From an uncultured Verrucomicrobiota bacterium (GTDB lineage: Bacteria > Verrucomicrobiota > Verrucomicrobiia > Limisphaerales > UBA9464): 64,000 nt of DNA. The translations under genes were made by a program, and so were the position numbers. The DNA is taken from positions 1 to 64,000 of the forward strand of contig CAIVQB010000060.1 of NCBI GenBank assembly GCA_903907925.1, given 5' to 3'. The notes beneath the pieces are model-generated. The model worked only from the letters and a program-made list of their open reading frames with translations, was not told the DNA's origin and ran no database searches. Of this stretch, positions 51,124 through 60,272 are shown piece after piece (positions within the stretch are counted from its first letter, which is position 1; every line of letters begins with the position of its first letter).

Positions 51124-52504
51124 CGGACTTGGTGACGACGTTGCCCGCCGGTGCCAGGGAGGGATGCAGTTGCTCGAGTTGTTCCGAATCCCGGTAGATC
51201 AGATGCCAGTCGAGCAGGAACTCCATTCCGCAGCGCGTGGGATTGCACGGATCCACGTTGGTGGCGATGAGAAGACCGCCGGGTTCAAGGAGATCGTAGA
51301 AAATGTTCATCAACCGCTGGCAGATACGGTCGGAAAGATAATCGAACAGTCCGGCGCAATAGACGACTTCGTAGCGCACGCGTCCGGCGGCTGGGCGGGC
51401 ACCCTCCTTGAGGACCTGGTGGACCGATTTTTTGACGAAGGAGATGTCGGTGCGACGGCCATGCTCCAGCTTGAGTCGTTCGAGACGGGACCGGGTGTAT
51501 TCCAGGGTTTCGTCGTTGAAATCCATCAGGGTGAAATCGAGCTCATTGCAGATCCCGTCGTGGCCGAGGAGTTCCTGGATTTCACCGGCCGGACCGCAGC
51601 CAAGATTGAGGATGCGGACGCGGCGACCGGAGGCGGCGACGTGGCGGGCCTCGGAGGAGAGCGTTTCGACGAGATACCGGATTCGATTCCGATGGGCGAG
51701 CGCCGGGGCGGAGTTGAGGAAGTACAGGTTGACCGTCTTGGCAAACAGCGAACCGCCCTCCAGCGGGTCGCGGAGGATCATGTTCACCATTTCATAGTCA
51801 CCGGCATAACCGAGCGGCTTCTGGAACGTCCGGTAGGCGAACGGCGAGCAGAGGACCAGCGGGTGCAACTGGCGTTTGATGTACGTCCGGTGCATCGGCT
51901 GCAGTTGCGGATCAATCGCATTGGCGATCGTTTCGAACCGCTTGAACAGGTCGTCGATGGTGGGCAGCACGCCGCGCCCGAGATCCTCGATCACCTGGCG
52001 CTCCAGTTGGATTCGATCTCCGGCGGGTGCCGATCGGATTCCCAGTTCCACCTGCTCCATCCAGCGGCGGAGATCCGCGAGCAGAGTCTGCATGTCGGCG
52101 ACCACCACCTTGAACTCCGGAGTAACCGAATGGATCTTGCGCCAGTCCTGGAGAAAATCCTCGAACTCGGCGAGAAGCCGTTCCCGGTTCCCGGCGGGCA
52201 GGAAGAGGTCAACGTCCAGCCACGCCTCCTCCAGCGTGGCTTCGCACATCAGCATGATGCCGGTGTTGACGAGACTGCTGACGACGGCGCGGCCGTGGTA
52301 GACGAGGCGGTCCTTGACCGTGATGCGGAACTCGCTGAGCACCTCGGACAACTGGACGATGCTGAACGGGTTGTAGACCTCGAAGACGACCGTGAAGCGG
52401 GTCAGGCGCACCGGGGTGGCGCGCACATCGGCGCCCTGGCTGTTCCGGCAACTGATGATCGTTTCGCGCTCACCAATCGGGGCGGTTGTGAGCTTGGTGC
52501 TCAT
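51071..52504 (-). CDS. PhcB-like SAM-dependent methyltransferase (fatty-acid methyl ester signal synthase candidate)
   Basis: A 477-aa protein. The C-terminal part (about 245-470) is a class I SAM methyltransferase: VRILNLGCGPAGEIQELLG (motif I), LDFTLMDFNDETLEYTRSRL (acidic strand 2), RYEVVYCAGLFDYLSDRICQRLM, and GGLLIATNVDPCNP. The first 110 residues are a beta-rich domain that reads like a PilZ fold. In between is a helical region (PLGYAGDYEMVNMILRD). This layout and the operon context match PhcB-type proteins, which methylate 3-hydroxy fatty acids in Ralstonia. The gene is followed directly by the sensor kinase and preceded by FadL and an SDR. The ATG at 52504 fits the domain start. Specific substrate not proven. 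Confidence 0.8.
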   Translation of the reverse strand: MSTKLTTAPIGERETIISCRNSQGADVRATPVRLTRFTVVFEVYNPFSIVQLSEVLSEFRITVKDRLVYHGRAVVSSLVNTGIMLMCEATLEEAWLDVDLFLPAGNRERLLAEFEDFLQDWRKIHSVTPEFKVVVADMQTLLADLRRWMEQVELGIRSAPAGDRIQLERQVIEDLGRGVLPTIDDLFKRFETIANAIDPQLQPMHRTYIKRQLHPLVLCSPFAYRTFQKPLGYAGDYEMVNMILRDPLEGGSLFAKTVNLYFLNSAPALAHRNRIRYLVETLSSEARHVAASGRRVRILNLGCGPAGEIQELLGHDGICNELDFTLMDFNDETLEYTRSRLERLKLEHGRRTDISFVKKSVHQVLKEGARPAAGRVRYEVVYCAGLFDYLSDRICQRLMNIFYDLLEPGGLLIATNVDPCNPTRCGMEFLLDWHLIYRDSEQLEQLHPSLAPAGNVVTKSDDTGVNIYIEVRKPLAA

Positions 52505-52630
52505 CCTGGGTGCCGGGGGGAACGGGACGGGTTCACCTGGGCGATTCTGGCACACGTGTCCGCACGGGCAAACTGGCAGTTCGCCCGGCTGGACCCCCCT
52601 ATTTCAGGGGTGGCACAGATGCGGAAGGCA

Positions 52631-53869
52631 TCAAAAATGCCAGCCGAACGTAAGAAGGATGGCATGGCTGATGAACCGGTAGCGGCCGTCTGCCGATTGT
52701 CCGAAGGCGTTGACACCGCTGCCGGCGACCGTCCGCTCGGGTCCGTACCCGAACTGATAGGCCAGGTCGACTCCGAGGTTGTTTTGTTTCCAGCCCACGC
52801 CGGCGCTGAGGAAATGCCGGTTCAGATCCGCCACCAGGGGCGAGTAGTGATTATCGGGCAGCGAGTTTTCATTGAAAATGTAGCCTCCACTCACGCTCCA
52901 GCCGTGTTCGAGGTACCGGGTGACACCGAACTCATAGTAGGCACTCGAACGCCAGTGCAACTCCTGGCTCACGTCCGGCAGCGGTGCCTGTTGGATGGTC
53001 AGGGTTTTCAGCCGGCTCCAGTCGGTCCAGTCGACGTCGAACTCCAGATTCCACTGCGGAGTGGGTCGATACGAAATACCGGCGGCGATGCTCTGGGGAA
53101 AGGCGAAGCGGGTTTGGGCGGCGGGATTGGCGTTGAACACCGGCGAAGTCAGCGTGGAGGTTCCCGTGAACTCCATCGTCGTCGCACTCTTGTAGGTGAG
53201 ACCGAACTGCCATTCCTTCACCGGATTCCAGAGGATCCCGGCGTTGAATCCCGGGTCCCAACCATTGCCCTTGAAGCGGTACTCGTCACCGACCCCTGCC
53301 GCCGGAGTCAGGAATCCCTGTCGCAGATCGACCTCGGCGAGGTTGAAGGTGGGACCGGCGGCGATGGATAGACCGGGCACCACCTTCCAGGCCGCCACCG
53401 GATGCAGCGTGAGATAGGTGAGACTGCCGCGGGTGGCGACGGTTCGGAATCCGGTGTCCTGCGGCCATTCACTGCTCAGGCCCATCGGGGAATACACGCC
53501 AAATCCGAAGGAGAACCGGCTGTCCGCGGGATTGAGCGTGTAAAAAATCTGCGGCACCGCGTGCAGATCCTTGGCGTTCGAATAGGTCTGCCCCGCCGGC
53601 GAGCGATAACGGACATCCAGCGAAAGCCCGTAGATTCCGGCGCGGAGTTGTTGTCCCTCCACCTGCGTGATGCCGGCCGGATTGTAGAACACTGCGGAGG
53701 CATTGTCGGCGGTGGCGACGAAGGCTTCCCCGCGGGCGGTGGCAAACGCGTCCTGATCCGGTAGCCGGAAGCCGGTGGCCACGGCCGGGTGGAGGGCAAC
53801 GAATCCGGCCAGTCCGGCGACGCCGGCCCAGGTGGTGCGCATCGCGCGCGGAGAGGGTTTGATGCTCAT
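52631..53869 (-). CDS. FadL/TodX-family outer-membrane long-chain fatty-acid transporter
   Basis: A 412-aa outer-membrane barrel protein with a signal peptide (about 1-31, cleaved near AVATG). It has the FadL N-terminal hatch motif GFRLPDQDAFATARGEAFVATADNASAVFYNPAGITQVEG, here shown only by its ends: the NPAG element is diagnostic. Barrel strands such as FGFGVYSPMGLSSEWP and WSVSGGYIFNENSLPDNHYSP follow, and the protein ends FGWHF as outer-membrane proteins do. FadL proteins take up long-chain fatty acids and, in some alpha-proteobacteria, acyl-homoserine lactones. Position next to the PhcB-like gene suggests passage of the fatty-acid signal. The ATG at 53869 gives a normal signal peptide; the upstream extension overlaps the SDR gene. 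Confidence 0.9.
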   Translation of the reverse strand: MSIKPSPRAMRTTWAGVAGLAGFVALHPAVATGFRLPDQDAFATARGEAFVATADNASAVFYNPAGITQVEGQQLRAGIYGLSLDVRYRSPAGQTYSNAKDLHAVPQIFYTLNPADSRFSFGFGVYSPMGLSSEWPQDTGFRTVATRGSLTYLTLHPVAAWKVVPGLSIAAGPTFNLAEVDLRQGFLTPAAGVGDEYRFKGNGWDPGFNAGILWNPVKEWQFGLTYKSATTMEFTGTSTLTSPVFNANPAAQTRFAFPQSIAAGISYRPTPQWNLEFDVDWTDWSRLKTLTIQQAPLPDVSQELHWRSSAYYEFGVTRYLEHGWSVSGGYIFNENSLPDNHYSPLVADLNRHFLSAGVGWKQNNLGVDLAYQFGYGPERTVAGSGVNAFGQSADGRYRFISHAILLTFGWHF

Positions 53870-53909
53870 GGAATCAGGGTGTGTGTGGGGGTGTGGCAGT
53901 GTGACAGTA

Positions 53910-54761
53910 TCAACGGTTCGTGCGGTTCGTGCGGTTCTGGCGTTCCGCTTCGGCCGCGGCGCGAAAAAATGCATTGGCTCCCGTCCATTGTGGCACCCGT
54001 TCCGCGAAGCCCGACCAAAGGGCCATGCAGGCAAGAAGAGGTCGCATCGGGTAGGTGTTGACGATGATTTCCGCGCGATCCCGGGTCAATGCCCGCAACG
54101 TGGCCCGGGCCACTTTTTCCGCGGAACAGGCGGCGAGCAACGGCGGCGCACCCCGACCGGTTCGATTCTTCATCCGCGCATAAATACCGGCGTCGACGAA
54201 TCCGGGCGTGATGACCGAGGCGCTCACACCGGTGCCGCGGTAGGTATTGCGCAGGGAATAGGTGAACGCGCTGAGCCCAGCTTTGGAGGCGGCGTACGGT
54301 TCCTGGAAGCCGGGTCCGGCCTTTCCCGCCAGCGAGGAGATGTTAAGGATGTGTCCCCGGCGGCGTTCCAGCATCCCGGGAAGGACCAGATGAGCGAGGC
54401 GCATCGGAGCCTCCAGATTGACGTTGAGCACCTCGATGATCTGAGCCGATGTCAGGTCATGGTAGGCGGCGGAGTATTCCACGCCGGCGTTGTTCACGAG
54501 CACGTCGACGTGTCCCAGGCGTTCCAATGCCACGTCGATGGTGCGGATCCGTTCGGAATCCAGTCGTAGGTCCGCTACCAGAACGGAGGCTTTCACCCCA
54601 TGTCGGGCGGCGATTGCCTGCGCCTGGTCGAGTCCGATGCCGGGATAGGCAACCAGCAACAGGTGGATGCCGGCGGCCGCGAGTGCCTCGGTCAGCGGGA
54701 GCCCCAATCCACCATTGGCACCGGTCAGAATGGCGGTGAGTCCGGTGGTGTCCGTGATCAT
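53910..54761 (-). CDS. Short-chain dehydrogenase/reductase
   Basis: A 283-aa classical SDR with TGANGGLG at 13-20, NNAGVEYS, NISSLAGKAG, and the catalytic PYAASKAG (YxxxK). The C-terminal tail is NRTNRTNR, coded by a 9-base tandem repeat, and is presumably neutral. SDRs of this type reduce ketones or fatty acyl/ketoacyl groups. Being first in the run with FadL and the PhcB-like gene, it could supply the 3-hydroxy group of the signal precursor; this is a guess from position. The next gene starts 40 bases after its stop. Confidence 0.88.
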   Translation of the reverse strand: MITDTTGLTAILTGANGGLGLPLTEALAAAGIHLLLVAYPGIGLDQAQAIAARHGVKASVLVADLRLDSERIRTIDVALERLGHVDVLVNNAGVEYSAAYHDLTSAQIIEVLNVNLEAPMRLAHLVLPGMLERRRGHILNISSLAGKAGPGFQEPYAASKAGLSAFTYSLRNTYRGTGVSASVITPGFVDAGIYARMKNRTGRGAPPLLAACSAEKVARATLRALTRDRAEIIVNTYPMRPLLACMALWSGFAERVPQWTGANAFFRAAAEAERQNRTNRTNR

Positions 54762-54993
54762 GGGCGATGGTTGAATCTCGACCGACAGCGAACCAAGCTG
54801 GGAATCTGGTTCGAACCGCTTCCACGCGCCTCCCGACCCCGCATCCCCATGGGGTCATGGGTAGACAGCACAGGGGATGCTGCCGAGAAAAAAAGGCGGG
54901 ATGGAGTCCAAACGGGTGAGACACGTCCGACGCGCGAGCCGCTTCAAAATTCACTTGCCCGCACCGGGTTGTCCCGCCCTGAATGATTTCGGA

Positions 54994-55533
54994 ATGCGAA
55001 AGGCCGCTCTCACAGGCTCGCCGGCGCGACGTTCGAGGAGGATCGCCGTCGTCGGGATGGTGTGTCTGCTGCTCCAGCTGGCCTGGTGCAGCCCGGTGCT
55101 TCCCCTCGCCACCGCCCTGGCCGCGTGGATCGACGGCGGCCATTCGGTGGTGTTTGTTGCCGGTGCCACTGACACACGCCTCGAGCTGCGTCACGACACG
55201 CAGCCTCTGTCTGCCCTCTCACCGCAGAGCCCGACCCATCAGCATGGAACCGTCATCCGGGCGTTGATGGTGTTCGCGGAACCCGCGTCTTCCAGCGACC
55301 CGGACCATGTCATCGCCTTCGCCGCCACCGAGTTTGCCACCAGCCCCTCGCGATCGGCGTGGCTGCGAATTCGCGAAGGGTCCGACCTTCGTCCGCGGCA
55401 GAGTTTCCTCTCCGCGGCGTCGACCGGGTTCGCGATCCACTCGTTCGGGACCCGGGTGTTTCCGCCCCGCGTTCCCGACCGACCGCCGGATCCGGGCGTG
55501 GCCCTGTCCCGCAGCGTGGTTCTTCTGATTTGA
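54994..55533 (+). CDS. Small exported protein at the head of the RND operon
   Basis: A 179-aa protein with an N-terminal hydrophobic signal (about 22-43, IAVVGMVCLLLQLAWC). The rest is rich in Ser/Pro with no domain that I recognise. It includes DTRLELRHDTQ and TVIRALMVFAEPASSSDPDH, ending in a hydrophobic patch. It precedes the TolC-type gene by 250 bases on the same strand. Small exported proteins of similar layout commonly lead cus/czc-like operons in PVC bacteria, so a metal-related periplasmic role is possible, but nothing in the sequence shows metal ligands in a clear motif. The ATG at 54994 is preferred to 54877, because the longer start adds a segment antisense to the SDR promoter. 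Confidence 0.55.
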   Translation: MRKAALTGSPARRSRRIAVVGMVCLLLQLAWCSPVLPLATALAAWIDGGHSVVFVAGATDTRLELRHDTQPLSALSPQSPTHQHGTVIRALMVFAEPASSSDPDHVIAFAATEFATSPSRSAWLRIREGSDLRPRQSFLSAASTGFAIHSFGTRVFPPRVPDRPPDPGVALSRSVVLLI

Positions 55534-55783
55534 CGGAAGGTGGCCGGAATCGGTGCCCGCGATGGGCGCTGTCCGGCTGCTGTTCAGCCCGTCGTTCTGG
55601 TGGTGCTTCGGTCCAACCCGGATTCGAAACAGTTCCGGACACTTCACGGGCGTGATCGCCACAGTGGATTGCGCCCGTCACTTCGGCATTTCGTTGCCGT
55701 TCATTCCGCCGTCCGCGTTCGCGCGTGGCGTTGATCCCGTCAGATCCTGCCCGTTGTTTCACCGTGGTCCCTCTTTCGTTGTT

Positions 55784-57091
55784 ATGACTCTCTTTTGTCG
55801 TGGGTGTGTCGCCGCCTGGATTGCGGCTTCAGTTTCGGTGTGGAGCCCTGCCGCCCCACTGCCCGCTTCCGTACCTCCGTCACCGGTTTCGCCCGAAGCG
55901 TTCGTCGCCGAAGTGCTCGAACGGAATCCGGAACGCCGGTTTTATGAGGCGGAGATCACCCTGGCCCGAACCTCGGCGCGCCTGGCGACGCAACTCCCGC
56001 CGCCGGAGATCAGCGGGAGCGTCGGACGCAAACGCACCACCGACCTGGCCGGTCAACTGGCCGGCGAAGGCGTCGCCTGGAGTGCCGGGGTGTCGCAGAC
56101 CTTCGAATGGCCGGGACGGCTCGGACTGCGGAAGGCGATTGCCAATCGTGACGTGATTCTGGCGGAGCTGGGTTATGCCCGGTTCACGCATGCCCTTGCC
56201 GCGCGGGCCCGCTCGCTCGCGCTCGGACTCGCCTGCGCCACCGAGAAGGCCCGCGTGGCCGGGGAGGCGGCCGAGCGATTTCGTGCGTTGCGCGAGGTGC
56301 TGGTGCAGCGGGATCCGGCGGGGATCGCCCCGGTTCTGGAGATCCGGGTCCTGGAGGCGATGGAACTCAGTCTGCGTCGAAAGGCGGCGCAGGCGGACCT
56401 CGGTGTCCGAACCCTGCGGGCGGACCTCAATCCGTTGCGCGGGGAGCCGTCCGATCAGGCACTGGACATTCTTCTGATCGAGCCGGCACTCGGACCGGTT
56501 CCAAACCTGGAGACGGTTCTTGCCGCGGCTCAGACGAATAATTTCGAGTTGCGGGTTCGCGTGGTGGAACTGGAGCAGCAGGGATTCCGGGTTCAATTGT
56601 CGCGAAACGAACGCTGGCCGGCCTTCACCGTGGGCACTCACTACTCGGAGGAACGCTCCGATGCGCGGGATCAGATGGTCGGCATCGGAGTCAGTTTTCC
56701 GCTGCCGTTGTGGCGGAACACCGCGGTGCGCACCGAGGCCGCCGAAGCCCGCCGGGTGCAGGCCGCGACGGTGCTGGCAACGGCGCGTCGGGATCTGGAA
56801 CGCCGGATCGTGATCGCCGTGCGGGGGTATGAGGCGCGAACCGCCGAGCTTGCCCGCTGGCGCGGTGACACTGTGGAACAATTCCGCTCTGCCGCCGAAC
56901 TGGCCGACCGCCATTACCGCCTAGGAGCCGTTCCCGTCGCCACCTACGTCGAGCTGCAAAAACAGTATTATGAGGCGGTGGAATCGGTGCTGGAGACGCG
57001 TCGCGAGATCCTCGAGGACGCCCAGGAAATCGAACAGCTCTCCGGTGTCCCGGTTCTCGGTCACGCCAACCCCCAACCGGCAACCCCATGA
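55784..57091 (+). CDS. TolC/CusC-type outer-membrane efflux channel
   Basis: A protein of about 435 aa, with a signal peptide (MTLFCRGCVAAWIAASVSVW) and the outer-membrane efflux protein fold: paired coiled-coil helices (EAEITLARTSARLATQLPPP, then strands SAGVSQTFEWPGRLGLRKAI, the 'GRR/G' beta hairpin, and a second repeat GVSFPLPLWRNTAVRTEAAEA...). It ends in EQLSGVPVLG. This is the channel of a tripartite RND pump. The stop overlaps the start of the RND gene by four bases (ATGA), so they are coupled. The usual adaptor gene between channel and pump is absent. I used the ATG at 55784, which gives a clean signal peptide. Confidence 0.88.
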   Translation: MTLFCRGCVAAWIAASVSVWSPAAPLPASVPPSPVSPEAFVAEVLERNPERRFYEAEITLARTSARLATQLPPPEISGSVGRKRTTDLAGQLAGEGVAWSAGVSQTFEWPGRLGLRKAIANRDVILAELGYARFTHALAARARSLALGLACATEKARVAGEAAERFRALREVLVQRDPAGIAPVLEIRVLEAMELSLRRKAAQADLGVRTLRADLNPLRGEPSDQALDILLIEPALGPVPNLETVLAAAQTNNFELRVRVVELEQQGFRVQLSRNERWPAFTVGTHYSEERSDARDQMVGIGVSFPLPLWRNTAVRTEAAEARRVQAATVLATARRDLERRIVIAVRGYEARTAELARWRGDTVEQFRSAAELADRHYRLGAVPVATYVELQKQYYEAVESVLETRREILEDAQEIEQLSGVPVLGHANPQPATP

Positions 57092-60000
57092 TCGATCGGA
57101 TCCTTGAAATCGCCTTGCGCCAGCGGGTCGTGGTGCTGCTCGGCGCGGTCGCCCTCCTGCTGGTCGGCATCTGGGCGGCGCGCGACCTGCCGATCGACGC
57201 CGTTCCTGACATCACCCAGCCCCAGGTCCAGATCAACACCGAAATCCAGGCTCTCGCACCCGAGGAGGCGGAATTGCTGGTGACCCGGATTCTCGAACAG
57301 GAACTGGCCGGCTTGCCGCGGGTGACCGAGATGCGGTCGCTGACCAAGTTCGGATTGTCGCAGGTCACACTGCAATTCGAAGACGGAGTCGACATCTACC
57401 GTTGCCGCCAACTGGTGACCGAACGAATCCAGGCGGTGCGCGACCGCCTGCCGTCCGGGGCCGAACCGCGGCTGGCACCGATCACCACCGGTCTGGGCGA
57501 GATTTTCTACTACACCCTGGCCTGGACCGCCGGATCCACCAACGCACCGGCGACGGAAATGGAACAGCTCATGGAGTTGTTCGAGGCCCAGGAATACATT
57601 GCCAAACCCTTCCTCCGATCCACACCCGGGGTCGCTGAGGTGAATTCGATCGGCGGACACGAACGCCAGTATGTCATTCATCCGGATCCCAAGCGGCTGC
57701 ACGACGCCAATCTCACCTTTGGCGAACTGGCCGACATCGTTGCCCGCAACACCCTCAATTCCGGTGGTGGCATTATCAACCAATCCGGCCGAAAATTGAT
57801 CGTTCGCGCGGTTAGCAAGGCGCAGACGGCGGAGGAACTGGCGAATCTGCCGGTGAAGTTCGCCGCGGGTTCGAGTCCGCTCCGGGTCCGGGATCTCGCC
57901 GACGTGGAGGTGGACGCGGCGGTCCGGACCGGCGCGGCGACCGAGAATGGCAGGGAAACCGTCCTGGGAACGGTGATGATGCTGGCCGGTGAGAACAGCC
58001 GCATTGTCGCCCACCGGATCGGTGAGCGGATGAGACAATTGCAGGAACGCCTGCCGACCGGCGTGGAGGCCCGCGTTCAGTATGACCGGTCGGAGCTGGT
58101 GGACCGCACCATCGGCACGGTGCGGAAGAACCTGTTTGAAGGCGCCATTCTGGTGGTCGCCGTTCTCCTCGGACTTCTCGGAAGCTGGCGCGCGGCGTTG
58201 ATCGTGGCCACGGCCATTCCGTTGTCCTTTCTCTGCGCCCTGATCGGAATGTCCTACCTCGGGATCTCCGGCAACTTGATGAGCCTTGGCGCGGTGGACT
58301 TCGGATTGATCATCGATGGCGCGGTCGTGATTGTAGAAAACATCGTCCGGCAGGTGGCCCACCGGCAGCAGCAGCTTGGGCGCGGGCTCACGGCGGAGGA
58401 ACGGGCGCGGACCGTTTTGGCGGCCTCGAAACAGGTGGCGGGTCCGATGTTCTTCGGCGTGCTGATCATCACCGTCGTCTACCTTCCCATCCTGGCGCTC
58501 TCGGGGATCGAGGGGAAAATGTTCAAGCCAATGGCTCTGACCGTGATGCTCGCCCTCGGAGCGGCGCTGGTGCTGGCCCTCACCCTGATGCCAGCCCTCG
58601 CGTCGTTGCTGCTGCGGAGTCCCGTCGGTGAATCCGAGAACCAGCTGATGCGCCACGCCGGGGAGGTTTATCGTCGTTTGCTGAATGCCGCCCTGGCGCG
58701 TCGCGCGATCGTCATCGGAACGGCCCTCGGCCTCTGCGCGTTGGCGGGCTTCATTCTTCCGCGGCTGGGAGCCGAGTTCGTCCCCACCCTGGATGAGGGC
58801 TCCACTACCATGATGTTGTACCGGCCGGTCGGGCAGAATCTGGCGTCGTCGGTCGCCGATCAGCTAAAGACCGAGGAACTCGTCCGGCGGAAGTTTCCCG
58901 AGGTTTCGCGGGTGTTTGCCCGCATCGGCACCTCCGAAGTGGCGACGGATCCCATGCCGCCGAACGAGGCGGATTTCTACGTCTTCTACCGGCCCCGCTC
59001 GGAATGGGCCTCGCGCGACGGCTCTGTTCCGACCAAGACGGCCCTGGCTCGGAAGGTGGCCGCTGAACTTCAGTCCACGATGACGAATACCACGGCGCTG
59101 GTGGCCCAGCCGATTGAGATGCGGTTCAATGAGATGCTGGAGGGCGTTCGCTCCGATATTTCGGCGAAGGTGTTCGGTCCCGACTTCGAAGTCCTCGAAT
59201 CCCTGGCCCGCCGAATCAAGGAACTGTTGGAAAAGCTCCCGGGCTCCAGCGAGGTGGAGTTTGAAACCGAGGGCCGGTCACCGGTGCTGACCGTCACCGC
59301 GCGGAAGGACGTCCTCGCCCGGCGCAACATCTCTTCCGGTGCCGTCAATTCCGCCATCGCCACGGCGCTGGCCGGTCAAACGGTGGGCACGCTGTCGCAT
59401 GATGGACATGTTCACGAAGCGGTCGTCCGGCTGCGGGGCGATCTTCGGGATCAGTTGGAACAAATTCGCGCCCTCGATGTCCGGGTGGGGGAATCGGGTT
59501 TGATCCCGCTCGGAGACCTGGTCGACATTCAAACGGTGGAATCCGTCGAGCCGATCCGCCGGGATGATGGCCGGCGTCGTTCCGCGGTCATGGTGAATCT
59601 CAACACCGCCGATGTGGAGGGTTGGGTCCGTTCGGCGCAGGCGCGGGTGCATGAGGTGGTCCCACTGCCCGAAGGCTACACGGTGGAATTCGGAGGCAAG
59701 TTCGAGCATTTGCGGGAGGCACGCGCGCGCTTGATGATCGTGGTTCCGGCGGCTCTGTCGCTCATTCTGGTGCTGGTATTTCTGGCGTTTCGGAGCGTCC
59801 GGCAGGCGCTGGTGGTGTGTTCCGGGATTCCCCTGGCGCTGACTGGCGGCGTGCTCGCCCTGGCGGTGCGCGGCATGCCCTTCAGCATCACCGCCGCGGT
59901 CGGGTTCATCGCTCTCAGCGGTGTGGCGGTGTTGAATGGGGTGGTGATGGTCAGCTACTTCAACGAACTTCGCGAAGAGGGCCGCGAATTGATGGCGGCG

Positions 60001-60243
60001 GTGATTGAAGGGGCGCTCACCCGGTTGCGGCCGGTGTTGATGACGGCCCTGGTGGCGTCACTGGGATTTGTACCGATGGCGCTCGCGACGGGTGCGGGTG
60101 CCGAAGTTCAACGTCCGCTGGCGACGGTGGTGATCGGAGGTATCTTGAGCTCCACGTTGCTGACCCTGCTCGTCCTGCCGGTCCTGTATGCGTGGATCGA
60201 ATTTCGCAAGCCGGTCCTTGCACCAGGGGCGAACCCGGGTTGA
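57088..60243 (+). CDS. CusA/CzcA-type heavy-metal RND efflux pump
   Basis: A 1,051-aa inner-membrane proton/metal antiporter. It starts MIDRILEIALRQRVVVLLG, then DLPIDAVPDITQPQVQINT (the HME-RND signature DxxVP), and the helix-4 motif DFGLIIDGAVVIVENIVRQ with the conserved Asp and Glu pair of metal-transporting members. A later ALSGVAVLNGVVMVSY segment is the helix-10/11 counterpart. It therefore exports a metal such as Cu(I), Ag(I), Zn or Co; which one cannot be read off. It is coupled to the TolC-type gene by an ATGA overlap. No adaptor gene of the CusB kind is in the window. Confidence 0.95.
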   Translation: MIDRILEIALRQRVVVLLGAVALLLVGIWAARDLPIDAVPDITQPQVQINTEIQALAPEEAELLVTRILEQELAGLPRVTEMRSLTKFGLSQVTLQFEDGVDIYRCRQLVTERIQAVRDRLPSGAEPRLAPITTGLGEIFYYTLAWTAGSTNAPATEMEQLMELFEAQEYIAKPFLRSTPGVAEVNSIGGHERQYVIHPDPKRLHDANLTFGELADIVARNTLNSGGGIINQSGRKLIVRAVSKAQTAEELANLPVKFAAGSSPLRVRDLADVEVDAAVRTGAATENGRETVLGTVMMLAGENSRIVAHRIGERMRQLQERLPTGVEARVQYDRSELVDRTIGTVRKNLFEGAILVVAVLLGLLGSWRAALIVATAIPLSFLCALIGMSYLGISGNLMSLGAVDFGLIIDGAVVIVENIVRQVAHRQQQLGRGLTAEERARTVLAASKQVAGPMFFGVLIITVVYLPILALSGIEGKMFKPMALTVMLALGAALVLALTLMPALASLLLRSPVGESENQLMRHAGEVYRRLLNAALARRAIVIGTALGLCALAGFILPRLGAEFVPTLDEGSTTMMLYRPVGQNLASSVADQLKTEELVRRKFPEVSRVFARIGTSEVATDPMPPNEADFYVFYRPRSEWASRDGSVPTKTALARKVAAELQSTMTNTTALVAQPIEMRFNEMLEGVRSDISAKVFGPDFEVLESLARRIKELLEKLPGSSEVEFETEGRSPVLTVTARKDVLARRNISSGAVNSAIATALAGQTVGTLSHDGHVHEAVVRLRGDLRDQLEQIRALDVRVGESGLIPLGDLVDIQTVESVEPIRRDDGRRRSAVMVNLNTADVEGWVRSAQARVHEVVPLPEGYTVEFGGKFEHLREARARLMIVVPAALSLILVLVFLAFRSVRQALVVCSGIPLALTGGVLALAVRGMPFSITAAVGFIALSGVAVLNGVVMVSYFNELREEGRELMAAVIEGALTRLRPVLMTALVASLGFVPMALATGAGAEVQRPLATVVIGGILSSTLLTLLVLPVLYAWIEFRKPVLAPGANPG

Positions 60244-60272
60244 ATTTGGACGGTCGGCTTCACGCATCCACA

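Noticed and set aside
52596-52610. Hairpin CCCCT/AGGGG between fadL and the PhcB-like gene
   Set aside because: The stem is only five pairs with no T-run, too weak to call a terminator or attenuator.
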